This document shows, piece after piece, positions 1-6,899 of a stretch of DNA of 10,854 nucleotides; within the stretch, counting starts at the first letter, position 1, and every line of letters starts with the position of its first letter. A program made the position numbers and the translations under genes. The stretch spans positions 145,136 to 155,989 of the forward strand of contig NW_003131353.1 in the NCBI RefSeq assembly GCF_000003605.2, given 5' to 3'. Source of the DNA: Saccoglossus kowalevskii (lineage: Eukaryota; Hemichordata; Enteropneusta; Harrimaniidae). The notes beneath the pieces are model-generated. The model was given only the letters and a program-made list of their open reading frames with translations, was not told the DNA's origin and did no database searches.

Positions 1-1063
1 AAGGTAGCGGGACTATTATTTGCATACTTGTTTTCATCTTCTAATTGTGACTAAATGACTACAAATAGACCCAGGAAAGTATATATTTTTAGAATCGCCA
101 GACTTCAAGCTATTCACAAGTGTATTTTGCATGCCTGTATCTGCATTCTACGACGCGTTACTCAATCAAAGGTGAAAAATTACTTTTTCTGTAAAAAAAA
201 TAATTACGCATTTCTGCTGGCAATAAGAAGTATTTTTTTCACTTTTCCTAGTTGTTCAATAGTCTAGTATATAAAAAATAGTGTGCTGAATTTCAATTAC
301 TGTTTCAGTCGCATTGCCCCCAACTAAAACCACAACTCGTTGGTAAATAATCGATGAAATAGTTTGTCTGGACACATTCAAGTTCCTCTCACTGTCACCC
401 TAAAGCTGTGAAAATTTGGTGTTAATCCAACGAAAATAAGTATACGTTATTTTTTGTTAAAGACCTTGTATTTTGAAAAACACAAACTCCTAGAAAACGT
501 CCATGAAGTAACAGCAAAGATTTTCAAGCTTGTTTATCGGCACAATCAATTTGTTTTCCCATCAAGGTCTGTTTTAACATGTTTAAGGACATCCAAATGT
601 GTAAGGCTATTGGAAACCAAAAAAAATAAAGGAATGGGATAGCTATAATTGGATAAATTCGGCATATGAAAACACCAAAATGAATGATTTTTTTTCAGTG
701 GCTGTGTGACCTTGTGTCTGACATATTCATATGCAAATGACTAATCTGTGAAACAAACCACTCAAATGTTTGGAAACATTCATTGTGTGTCAGATAGCTA
801 CTGATAACACATTCTAACATTGCTTTGTCTTGAGTTTATCTTTGAAACTTATAGGCACACAGATTAAACCTGTGTTGTTGATTTTGGAAAACACTACTGA
901 GGCTGCCTTGCTTTCCTTCAGAAAATCTACATTTTAACCAACTTACATGACATTCTATGTTATGTTGACTTTATCACATGAAAGTTTATAGTGCATTTCG
1001 TCAATTAATAAATAAATGTGAAAATTGTAATTTTCAACACAAATAATAGTCTCGCTACCTTAA
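1..1063. mobile_element. DNA transposon, non-autonomous or decayed, 20 bp TIRs, probable TTAA target site
   Basis: Positions 3-22 (starting GGTAGCGGGACT) are the reverse complement of 1040-1059 (ending AGTCTCGCTACC) with one mismatch in 20. The right end is followed by TTAA (1060-1063), and the left end is preceded by AA, the first two bases of the window. This fits a TTAA target duplication whose first two bases lie just outside. TTAA duplication is typical of piggyBac and Kolobok elements; this is family knowledge and no transposase is visible here. The interior has only short open frames (such as 454-642) without a recognisable domain. It sits directly against the retrotransposon remnant that starts near 1064, so it may have inserted into or beside it. 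The pair of ends is seen directly; the superfamily is a guess. Confidence 0.7.
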
Positions 1064-1084
1064 TAACAACTTGTATTTGACAAC

Positions 1085-1156
1085 ATGAGAATGATTCTGA
1101 TGCCCAGTGATGATGTTGAAACAAACCCAGGTCCTGGTAATATGAAAATTATCTAA
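1085..1156 (+). pseudogene. 2A-like ribosome-skipping peptide, N-terminal remnant of a non-LTR retrotransposon ORF
   Basis: The frame starting at ATG 1085 reads a short hydrophobic stretch (RMILMPS) and then DDVETNPGPGN before a TAA at 1154-1156. DVETNPGP (1112-1135) matches the 2A consensus D-V/I-E-x-N-P-G-P, at which ribosomes release the chain between the last G and P and continue. The residue before it is D where many retroelement 2As have G, which I would not call disabling. The frame is closed upstream by TAA at 1064-1066. After the motif, the frame that encodes the RT tail is shifted by one, so this is a remnant and not a working polyprotein head. Skipping activity is inferred from the motif only. 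Confidence 0.75.
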
Positions 1157-1542
1157 CAACAGTAACAAATGCAAAACATAGAGCAGCATTGACAAAATTG
1201 AGAATTAGTACCCATAATTTAGAAATAGAGAAAGGACGATACTAAAAAATTCCTTGCAGTGGGAGAAAGAGCACTGCTTTCAACCAAAATGAGTTTGAAG
1301 ACGAAATGCATTTCTTACTTGAGTGCAAGCTGTATGAAAATGAGAGAACTGAAATGTTGAAGGAAATAAATCTAATACATTGCAACAACACAAATACCAA
1401 TAAATTGATTACAATGCTAACAAGCAATAACAGCCAAAATATAACAAAACTAGCAAGCTACAGTATATCTATAACTGTTTCAGTGCCAGAGAAAATCTTT
1501 TCAAAAACCAACCAGCTGCCCCTAGATAAAAAAAAAATTTAG
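1141..1542 (+). pseudogene. C-terminal tail of non-LTR retrotransposon reverse transcriptase
   Basis: One frame (codons starting at 1141, 1144 and so on) reads AKHRAALTKLRIS, then HNLEIEKGRY, a TAA stop at 1243-1245, then KIPCSGRK and EFEDEMHFLLECKLYENER, down to TAG at 1540-1542. The pattern H-x-L-x-IE-x-GR-Y, P-x-x-x-R, EDE-x-HFL-x-x-C-x-x-Y-x-x-x-R is the familiar closing segment of CR1/L2-like non-LTR ORF2 proteins. Intact copies usually have a C-x-x-C pair just after the P-x-x-x-R segment. Here those places read S and F (TSC-type single-base changes from TGC would explain both), while the later H and C are kept. The catalytic RT core is absent. The in-frame stop and lost cysteines show it is dead. 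Confidence 0.8.
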
Positions 1543-1645
1543 CGCTTCCAGTTTGTGACTTCATCAGTTTTTTCATCTTTATTGTAATTTACTTTTTCTA
1601 TCCAGATAAGGATGCGATTATGCAATAAAGATTATTATTATACTA
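1543..1645 (+). other. Retrotransposon 3' UTR with AATAAAG and ATT-repeat tail
   Basis: After the TAG stop there are about 80 bases, then AATAAAG (1624-1630) and an ATTATTATTATA run. This is the usual ending of 3'-short-repeat non-LTR elements. No clear target-site duplication was found, because the 5' edge is not defined. Confidence 0.5.
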
Positions 1646-2071
1646 AGACCTGAATTAACAAAGAAGTCATGTACATCAAGGTTCACTCAGATTTATGAAT
1701 GCAGTTTCTTGAGCAAGTATACATGTATGACAAATAGTTTTGTTGCACTTGTGTACTCTGAGATTCTGAACATGGGTCAGTTAAAGTTTTTAGTTGTCAG
1801 TACAAAACTAGATCACTTTATGATGAGTTGTACCCACATAGAGTACATATTCATTCACCTGTTTGCAGATGTTCCTTGTACTACTTTATAATCAAATAAC
1901 AGGGACTGTGACATTTCATGTCTTGTGTTTTAATGAATGCTGTTCCAGGCTATATTCCTGACATTTCTTGACTGATCATGTTCATACTTTATATATACAT
2001 CATGTCACACATATGTTCATACATGTATATTGATGGTGATGCAATTCAAGATGACAGAATGGCGACCATTT
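1646..2071. other. No gene seen
   Basis: AT-rich sequence with several acatgta-type words and only short, compositionally ordinary open frames (such as 1709-1891). I see no domain, splice-site pair or repeat edge that I can support. Confidence 0.5.
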
Positions 2072-2100
2072 TTAGTCCCTGTTCAGATGAAGTCTGAAAA
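2072..2100 (+). repeat. Degenerate 5' hairpin of the same family as 9919
   Basis: TTAGTCCC, one spacer base, GTTCAG and then TCTGAAAA match the order of the hairpin at 9917-9945 (TTAGTCCCCGTTCAG ... CCTGAAAA). The inner arms TTCAGA (2082-2087) and TCTGAA (2093-2098) pair perfectly around a 5-base loop. The outer GGGGAC arm is lost. It is probably a decayed or truncated family member. Sequence from about 2101 to 2430 holds nothing further that I recognise. Confidence 0.5.
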
Positions 2101-2429
2101 ATGCTGTGTGTACATGTATCTCGTGCCTGCACTGATTCAATTCATATACCATAGTCAAGCGCCAACCCCCTATTTTTGCTAAATTTTTTGTAATCAGGGA
2201 TAACAGTCGACAAAGCTTCCACCCCTTCAAAATGCCACTAATTAAAAACTTAGTCTTTGATCATTGCTGAACGAATACTGGTACCGGGGTAATCGTTTTT
2301 ATATGATACAGCATGGATATCGACTGCAGTGAATATGAATGCTTAGACCACAGTAACCATGCATAAACTAGGCCTCGACAATGACCTGTTAATAAAAGTA
2401 AAATGCGATAAATATTTCATGCCATATTC

Positions 2430-2618
2430 AGTTTACCAATCAAAAATTGCCGGTTACCAAAATCAATTCCAATAGATCGTACTTCAACACCAATAATTCA
2501 CTTCCGCATTGCGTTACCGGAAAGTCTTCGAGAATTTCCGAAGAATTGTGTTGATACAACACAGCATTCTGATTGGTTAATAACGGAATTGACCCACTAG
2601 GTCAAATCATGCAAATAC
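2430..2618 (+). promoter_or_regulatory. Candidate TATA-less promoter: CCAAT and ETS-like words, inverted repeats
   Basis: CCAAT words occur at 2436-2440, 2469-2473 and 2490-2494, and in reverse orientation (ATTGG) at 2572-2576. ETS-like cores face each other in CACTTCCGCA (2499-2508) and ACCGGAAAG (2516-2524). Between them and ATG 2619 lie a perfect GTGTTG-ATA-CAACAC palindrome (2548-2562), a heat-shock-like CTTCGAGAAT (2526-2535), an everted pair TGACCC-ACT-AGGTCA (2590-2604) and an octamer ATGCAAAT (2609-2616). Clustering of CCAAT and ETS words just before ATGGCGG is typical of animal housekeeping promoters. Because CCAAT words occur in both orientations, it could also drive a minus-strand transcript. 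Individual short motifs arise by chance; the cluster is the argument. Confidence 0.4.
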
Positions 2619-2668
2619 ATGGCGGAAAGTGCTTTTCATCAGGAGTTTGCCTATGATCCAACACATCC
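2619..2668 (+). CDS. Possible first coding exon (MAESAFHQEF...), protein not recognised
   Basis: ATG 2619 (context ACATGGCGG) opens MAESAFHQEFAYDPTHP, a hydrophilic, ordinary-looking protein start directly after the promoter-like cluster. The frame stays open to TGA near 2921, but after about 20 residues it becomes a T-rich Phe/Ile/Leu run that looks like intron. I therefore end the exon at a weak donor, GTCAGT (2669-2674). A second candidate is GTACGT at 2744. No downstream exon could be tied to it. It does not resemble the N-terminus of SDE2. An EST or RNA read starting near 2600 would decide. Confidence 0.3.
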
Positions 2669-2916
2669 GTCAGTGGAGATAATGATACAAATTTTGACTT
2701 TGACTGTGTTCCAACAAACACTAATATCTTGTAATTTTGGGTGGTACGTAGCGAATATTGTTATAAAATGTGCATATTTTTTCTGGCCATTTCTGTTTTT
2801 TCATCATAGAAGTCAATGGCGACGCAATTTTCGTAATTTTATTTTCATTTTCCCTATTATTTGCACTTTCCCGAGGTGGGGCAAGTTCCCACCACTAAAA
2901 AATCATGATTTTCTGT

Positions 2917-2957
2917 GTTGAGAACCCTGGGCGCTAACGCGGTCTAGTACGGTATTA
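2917..2957 (+). repeat. Dispersed CCCTGGGC/CCGG/GTACGGTAT motif, copy 1
   Basis: GAACCCTGGGCGCTAACGCGG followed by TAGTACGGTATTA matches 5689-5730 (AGACCCTGGGCTTATACCCGG, then ATAAATACAGTATAA) in order and spacing. Two reverse-strand versions lie at 3503-3538 and 3587-3608. It is probably an end segment of a repeat family; the body is not resolved. Confidence 0.45.
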
Positions 2958-3078
2958 ATATAATTATGTAGCTACCAGCATGCATCCTGTCAATCATGCA
3001 TTAAAATTCATAAACATATGACACACTGTGGAGACAGTACGGTAATTAAAATAATAATAAACACAATATGTCAATTCT

Positions 3079-3147
3079 TTATTTAAGCAAACACTTCTGG
3101 ACAGTCACAGTTTGAAAGCATCCTTCATCTTCGCCAGTAAACACCAT
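3079..3147 (-). CDS. Very short minus-strand frame ending on a poly(A) signal, uncertain
   Basis: The complement of 3147-3079 reads MVFTGEDEGCFQTVTVQK and a few more residues to TAA. AATAAA overlaps this stop codon (3078-3083 on the complement). Composition is protein-like and a signal at the stop is noteworthy, but 22 codons are too few for a firm call. Upstream on the minus strand the frame closes after a few codons, so it would need to be a terminal exon. Confidence 0.15.
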   Translation of the reverse strand: MVFTGEDEGCFQTVTVQKCLLK

Positions 3148-3264
3148 GGTAATCAGCAGTCAATTACGTGCTGAATGTACGAGTGTAATCACTGCATTTT
3201 ATACGTTGTAGACATTTTGATTCAAATTCACACCATAGGATTCGGAGCAACACTTGTTTGTTTT

Positions 3265-3436
3265 CCCAAGATGAAGTATTTACAGCAAGTCTCAGAAGTT
3301 TTGGGGCAGCCAATTTGCTAGCGAATTGGCTAACTGCTTGGGTTTTGACTAAACAGTTGGCTTTCGAATCTGGCTGGCGCTGACTCATGGTCGCATCCAC
3401 TCTGGGCGAGTCTATATTGCATTAGGGGACATAGAA
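3265..3436 (+). repeat. Interspersed repeat, copy 1 (inverted partner at 6070-6220)
   Basis: The block from ACAGCAAGTCTCAGAAG (3281) through GGCTAACTGCTTGGG, TTTTGACTAAAC and the CAT/GTGGTCRC...CACTCT segment to TATTAGGGGAC-like sequence (about 3430) recurs in reverse complement at 6070-6220 with roughly four in five bases the same by eye. Inside, AGCCAATT (3308-3315) and AATTGGCT (3324-3331) form a perfect 8 bp stem missing from the other copy. The open frame reported on the complement of 3164-3400 lies mostly in this repeat and is not a gene. Confidence 0.65.
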
Positions 3437-3502
3437 TGCTTTTATGTAGCCTGGTACATGTCTAGATTCCCCTGAATGATTTGCTTTGCGAGGCGTAATA
3501 AT

Positions 3503-3608
3503 GTACCGTACTTATCCAGGTAGGAGCCCATGCCTGGGCAAACTCCCCCCCCCCCCCACTTTTGACACAATAAAGAAGTTGAGGTCATATCCGGGCACAC
3601 GGCCAGGG
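3503..3608 (-). repeat. Two reverse-strand copies of the CCTGG/GGATA motif around a C13 run
   Basis: The complement of 3503-3538 reads CCCAGGCATGGGCTCC, then TACCTGGATAAGTACGGTAC. The complement of 3587-3608 reads CCCTGG...CCCGGATAT. Both resemble the + strand copies at 2917 and 5689. Between them is an uninterrupted run of 13 C (3545-3557), a likely length-variable and assembly-sensitive site. Confidence 0.45.
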
Positions 3609-3895
3609 TTTTTTTTTCTACATAAAAAAATAACAAAAACTATTTTCTATTCGTTCACTGTGGTTGTATTAACAGTTGACTTTCTTGAAGTCTGTCGTGA
3701 TGCTTATAAAAATTCTTTAAATATTATTGTTAATTGCGAAATAGCTGTAACAGCTTTCTGCATTCACCGCTGATTTTTTTCAGAATCATAACAGTCAGCA
3801 AGTCTATAAAAATATATATTAAAGCAGAAACGGTAGTTCTCTTTTTGAAATATGTCGTGGCCCTAACAAGGGCCGGCCGTTTGGTTTGTGCTTCC

Positions 3896-4290
3896 CTAGA
3901 AACGATTCAAGCAAATCTTATAAGGAGAGCCGCTAAGCAAGTGTCGCACTCGTTCGGCTTTAGCGTCGTCGATAATGAAACCAATGTTGCAATATTGTAG
4001 CAACCCGTACCTAGGAGAGTGGTTGAAATCATGTTATTTTGGCTTTATAAAATATTTGGTAGCAGCTTGCGAATCCATAACTGGGGCCAGCAATTGTGCA
4101 ATGTCACGCCGAAGACTGCCAACTTGTTTACTATCTTTCATCACCGCTATTGCATTTCTGTCATGAAACCTATTCGTCTGTCGTTGGATAAAAAAAAACT
4201 TCCTATTTCAAGTCCACCGCGATATCCATATAGTGAGACATTCCAACCACCGGAACTTGCTGAATGATAACTTTCACTGTGATTGATAAA
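3896..4290 (-). pseudogene. HIRAN-domain protein remnant, broken by a frameshift and a stop
   Basis: Read on the complement, the first part (about 4270-4210) gives QQVPVVGMSHYMDIAVDLK. The frame then shifts near the A9/T9 run (4190-4198) and continues FFFIQRQTNRFHDRNAIAVM, KDSKQVGSLRRDIAQLLAPVMDS to a TAA at 4034-4036. The same frame goes on with YGLLQYCNIGFIIDDAKAERV and HLLSGSPYKI to TAG at 3896-3898. VVG-x-x-x-Y at the start, the R-x-x-x-x-x-x-D-x-NAI-x-V core, QVG-x-L and R-x-IA-x-LAP are the hallmarks of HIRAN, the domain that binds 3' DNA ends in HLTF/Rad5 and also occurs in stand-alone or element-borne proteins. The part after the stop (IIDDAKAERV) still reads as protein, so the copy was longer than the domain. 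No SNF2 helicase or RING follows. The start is not visible. It may derive from a multicopy family; that is inference. Confidence 0.7.
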
Positions 4291-4475
4291 TGTCGAGTCT
4301 GATAAGAAAGCAAGTCACGATTTGACCTTTATGATGAAATACTAGTAGTGATGTCATTTTTATCCAATCAGTAAAGCAGATGCATAAAGTTCAAAGATGA
4401 TTGCCAGACTGTAAACAAAAGCATCATGTGCCATCGCATTGTCTTTATTGTGATTAGACTAAGTGCTAAGTCCAA

Positions 4476-4614
4476 ATTGTGTGGGACGATATCGACGAAC
4501 TTCAGGAAGAAGTTGTAGGGATTTTGTTCAACGGCCGACTTGGACTTTAAAGGTTTTGAGTATGACGAAGATGGCAATGAACAACGTACAAATAAAGATC
4601 TGAGAAGTTTTTAG
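4476..4614 (+). pseudogene. Possible frameshifted acidic reading frame, not recognised
   Basis: One frame reads IVWDDIDELQEEVVGILFNG (4476 onward) to TAA 4548-4550. A frame shifted by one overlaps it from 4543 and reads DFKGFEYDEDGNEQRTNK to TAG 4612-4614, where the hairpin-headed repeat begins. Both pieces are acidic and protein-like, as if one frame was broken by a one-base change. No domain is recognised, and the complement of 4368-4577 is open too, which weakens the call. Confidence 0.2.
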
Positions 4615-5292
4615 CTCCGCTATCGACTTTGTCGAGCGGAGCTTATCATATAAGTGATTGTCCTCCGTCTCCGTCGTCGTCCGTGTCAATGTTTTACTTT
4701 TTCAACCTCTTCTTGAAAACTACAAGCCTGAAAGCTTTGATACTTGGTGTATATGTACCTTGGGTAGACCCCTCTCAGATTTGTTCATTTCATGATGATA
4801 TCTTCAATTCTCTAATTTTGGTGAACATTTTTGGTAAAAAGTGATATTTTCGACTTCTTGTTAAAAACCGCAAGTCCAATTGCTTTTATTAGTTCCGCTG
4901 TCGACTTTGTCGAGCAGAGCTTATCATATGAGTGATTGTCCGTCGTCGTCCGTGTCAATGTTTTACTTTTCCGACTTCTTCTTGAAAACTACAAGCCTGA
5001 ATGCTTTGATACTTGGTGTATATGTACCTTGGGTAGACCTCTCTCAGATTTGTTCATTTCATGATGATATCTTCAATTCTCTAATTTTGGTGAATATTTT
5101 TGTCATTTTTGGTAAAAAGTGATATTTTCGACTTCTTGTTGAAAACCGCAAGTCCAATTGCTTTGATATTACATATATAGGTACTACATGTGGACCTCTC
5201 TCAGATTTGTTTATTTTCTAATGATATCTTCAGTTCTTAAATTGAAATGTGCATTGCTAACAGTGGAGCTATCTCAGCCGAGAGGCTGCTTG
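4612..5292 (+). mobile_element. Hairpin-headed repeat family A, internally duplicated
   Basis: It starts with a bulged stem-loop: AGCTCCGCT (4613-4621), two unpaired bases, CGAC, loop TTT, GTCG, AGCGGAGCT (4635-4643). A run rich in TCCGTC follows. The unit is repeated in tandem: 4613-4890 and 4891-5168 are nearly identical, each with its own hairpin (the second has one wobble and one mismatch). A shorter internal repeat (CTCTCAGATTTGTT, then GATATCTTCA) occurs three times. The 3' end AGTGGAGCTA (5262-5271) is the reverse complement of the 5' TAGCTCCGCT in 9 of 10 bases. A second stem-loop CAGCC-GAGA-GGCTG (5275-5288) then precedes GCTGCTTG. No coding capacity is credible; the open frames at 4629 and 4880 are the same repeat read twice. 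A truncated relative lies at 9599-9917. Confidence 0.7.
4891..5168 (+). repeat. Second tandem copy of the family A unit
   Basis: It begins at AGTTCCGCTGTCGAC (4891) and matches 4613-4890 almost base for base. Differences include an extra TGTCATTTT-type insertion near 5101 and a shorter TCCGTC run. Such similarity suggests a recent local duplication or conversion. Confidence 0.75.
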
Positions 5293-5688
5293 TTTCACAC
5301 AGCTATGAATTTTTATAATTTTTACAGTGTAAATTTGTAAATTATTATTGATCTTGTATGACAGTTGATTTGTAATTTGTCGAGACCGGAAATCATTACA
5401 CACAATTTAACCCCATGACATTTTAATTCATTTTGAGTTCACGCGTATTGGGCGTGTTTGTCGGCGGGAAAATCCTAATTCAAATGATTCCTCACTGTCG
5501 ATTTTTATTATTTCTGGTTTATTTGTCACATTATAAGCAATACATTAATTTTGTTTTACTTCTAATGTTGCATATTGTGCATTTATTTCCATTGCATGTT
5601 TTCATTTGCTGTTCTATTCCCTGCCGCAGTTCGATCTGCGTGTTGTCAATTTTCGTTTTTTTTACCGGGATCTTCTGGCAATTTTCCA
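5293..5688. other. No gene seen; T-rich on the + strand
   Basis: The open frame 5433-5783 is the longest in the window (116 codons), but it starts at TTG and is dominated by Phe, Leu and Ile from a T-rich strand. It runs into the dispersed motif at 5689. I regard it as non-coding. Confidence 0.5.
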
Positions 5689-5730
5689 TGTTCAAGACCC
5701 TGGGCTTATACCCGGATAAATACAGTATAA
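5689..5730 (+). repeat. Dispersed CCCTGGGC/CCCGGATA motif, copy at 5689
   Basis: AGACCCTGGGCTTATACCCGG then ATAAATACAGTATAA parallels 2921-2957. Both copies are preceded by a T-rich stretch of about 100 bases, so the shared unit may be larger than the motif. Confidence 0.45.
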
Positions 5731-5858
5731 GTAGTTTCCCTGGTCAGTCTAAGAATAGCCACAGTCAGCTGGCGTGCAAGTGATAATCCACTGATATTTA
5801 CTATATAGGGGTAGCCATCTTGAACACTGCTTGAAACTAAATAAAGAGAAACAGTTTC

Positions 5859-6026
5859 CTACAAATCAGGGAGAAAATAAACTTTCATATCCAAACGATT
5901 TGTTGGGGTATCATTAAGCCAATCGCTAATAAAATTTGACTTCATTCGTTGTTTTTGCATGGACAATCCCATTACATGAATAACACAGAACACTTTCCCT
6001 GGTATATTTGAAAGTGAAATATCCAT
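5859..6026 (-). CDS. Candidate minus-strand coding segment, not recognised
   Basis: The complement of 6026-5859 is open for 55 codons from ATG to TAG. It reads MDISLSNIPGKVFCVIHV, later SDWLNDTPTNRLDMKV and YFLPDL. Residue composition is balanced and unlike the AT-driven open frames nearby. A TAG lies three codons upstream with an AG that could be a splice acceptor, so it could be a terminal exon. I know no family for it, and no polyadenylation signal follows closely on this strand. Confidence 0.25.
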   Translation of the reverse strand: MDISLSNIPGKVFCVIHVMGLSMQKQRMKSNFISDWLNDTPTNRLDMKVYFLPDL

Positions 6027-6069
6027 CCAACTCTAAGACCGTCACTGATTAGCTCCTAAAGTATGACGA

Positions 6070-6220
6070 TCGTCCCCTACTGTTATATAGATTCACCAAG
6101 AGTGGGCGTGACCACAAGACGGCACCAGGGAGATTCAAAAGCAAACCGTTTAGTCAAAACCCAAGCAGTTAGCCAATTCACTAGCCCCAATACTTCTGAG
6201 ACTTGCTGTAATATATTCTC
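6070..6220 (-). repeat. Interspersed repeat, copy 2 (partner at 3265-3436)
   Basis: The reverse complement runs through ACAGCAAGTCTCAGAAG, GAATTGGCTAACTGCTTGGG, TTTTGACTAAAC, a GTGGTCACGCCCACTCT segment and CAGTAGGGGACGATCG, in the same order as copy 1. The two copies are inverted about 2.8 kb apart. Confidence 0.65.
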
Positions 6221-6249
6221 TGTTCAATAAATCTTAATTCAAACATTAT

Positions 6250-6327
6250 TCACAAAGTTGTCATACCATATCTCTGTTGAAGTTTTGTATCACAGTTGCA
6301 ACAAACTTTAACCTCAGCCACCAGCAC
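6250..6327 (-). CDS. Candidate short terminal exon, minus strand
   Basis: On the complement a good 3' splice site (CTGGTTTTCACTTTGACTTAG) ends at 6328. From 6327 the frame reads VLVAEVKVCCNCDTKLQQRY and a few more residues to TGA (6250-6252). The CC-x-C spacing could be part of a metal site, but nothing more is visible. In phase 0 it could follow a GTAGAG donor inside the 6900-7033 segment; this pairing is speculative. Confidence 0.2.
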   Translation of the reverse strand: MLVAEVKVCCNCDTKLQQRYGMTTL

Positions 6328-6507
6328 CTAAGTCAAAGTGAAAACCAGATCTCAGTATCAACAGTCCTATTTGTCATAGCAAGCAGGCATCAAGGCTTTA
6401 AAATTAATGAATGAAAAGTTGAGAAATATGGTTGTTTTCAAAGCAGATAGGGCGTGTACTTTAAATTACGCCAGACAATTTAGAAAAAGGCTTTATGTAC
6501 ACATACA

Positions 6508-6528
6508 TTGTTGTTGTTGTTGTTGTTG
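6508..6528 (+). repeat. (TTG)7 microsatellite
   Basis: Seven exact TTG units, not in a coding frame that I can support. Confidence 0.9.
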
Positions 6529-6537
6529 GAAGCCAGT

Positions 6538-6641
6538 AAGGCCACACTGATTTAATTTTATGGATGACATCCTCTGGAGACCCCAAAACTAATGCGAGAG
6601 GGCGAAAAAAAAAAAAAAAACCTGCCAAAAAAAAAAAAAAA
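6538..6641 (+). repeat. Repeat with two poly(A) runs, partner inverted at 7241-7317
   Basis: GGCCACACTGATTTAATTTT and the adjoining ATGGATGACATCC (about 6540-6572) recur in reverse complement at about 7283-7315. They are followed here by AAAACTAATGCG (6585-6596), GGCG, 16 A (6605-6620) and 15 A (6627-6641). The poly(A) runs suggest retroposition but also make assembly error likely. Confidence 0.6.
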
Positions 6642-6698
6642 TGCTGCTAAAACCACTTGAACCACAGAACACAGTGTATCAAAAAACAACAAGAAGTC

Positions 6699-6704
6699 TT
6701 TATT
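6699..6704 (-). terminator. Candidate AATAAA polyadenylation signal, minus strand
   Basis: TTTATT on the + strand gives AATAAA on the complement, about 195 bases after the stop at 6900. That is a plausible 3' UTR length for the 6900-7033 segment. Confidence 0.3.
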
Positions 6705-6899
6705 TGTAGGAGGCACATGTTGATATACACATCTCGTACTGTATTACTGTCACAGGTATAACCATTTCAGACAAGCTCTAGTACATGTAGTCATGATGAA
6801 GTACCTTCAGTCAAAAACACTGCATTCAAGGTACAACATGAACATCATTTTCAGTACAAGTCAAGGCGGAATGTACATATCACTACTTTATGACAATAA

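Larger units (their letters stand above)
1064..1645 (+). mobile_element. Internally deleted non-LTR retrotransposon remnant (2A head joined to RT tail)
   Basis: Three parts in order suggest one collapsed element: a 2A-type peptide at 1112-1135, a reverse-transcriptase C-terminal tail at 1141-1542, and a short 3' UTR ending in AATAAAG plus an ATT run (1624-1642). In CR1/L2-like elements of sea urchins, amphioxus, molluscs and relatives, a 2A motif can precede the endonuclease, and the RT tail closes the same ORF. Here the several kilobases expected between them are absent: the two parts lie within about 10 bp of each other and in different frames. ATT-type simple repeats are common 3' ends of such elements. 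The left edge is uncertain because the TTAA-flanked element ends at 1063. Confidence 0.75.

Noticed and set aside
454-642. Lys/Leu-rich open frame inside the TTAA-flanked element, considered as a transposase fragment.
   Set aside because: TTG start, no DDE or zinc-finger pattern, too short.
3327-3372. tRNA-like A box (TGGCTAACTGC) and B box (TTTCGAATC) suggesting a tRNA-derived SINE in the inverted repeat.
   Set aside because: The gap between the boxes (about 24 bases) is shorter than usual, the B box is imperfect and is changed to TTTTGAATC in the other copy, and no tRNA fold could be drawn.
3859-3874. Hairpin GGCCC-TAACAA-GGGCC just beyond the HIRAN remnant stop.
   Set aside because: A short palindrome with no repeat partner or neighbouring signal; probably chance, or part of the unresolved parent element.
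4629-5122. Two similar open frames (4629-4844 and 4880-5122) that look like a duplicated small protein.
   Set aside because: They are the tandem family A repeat read twice, so the similarity is DNA duplication. Both start inside the hairpin region and have no coding signal.
5433-5783. Longest open frame in the window (116 codons).
   Set aside because: TTG start, and Phe/Leu/Ile-rich because the strand is T-rich. No domain, and it overlaps the dispersed repeat motif.
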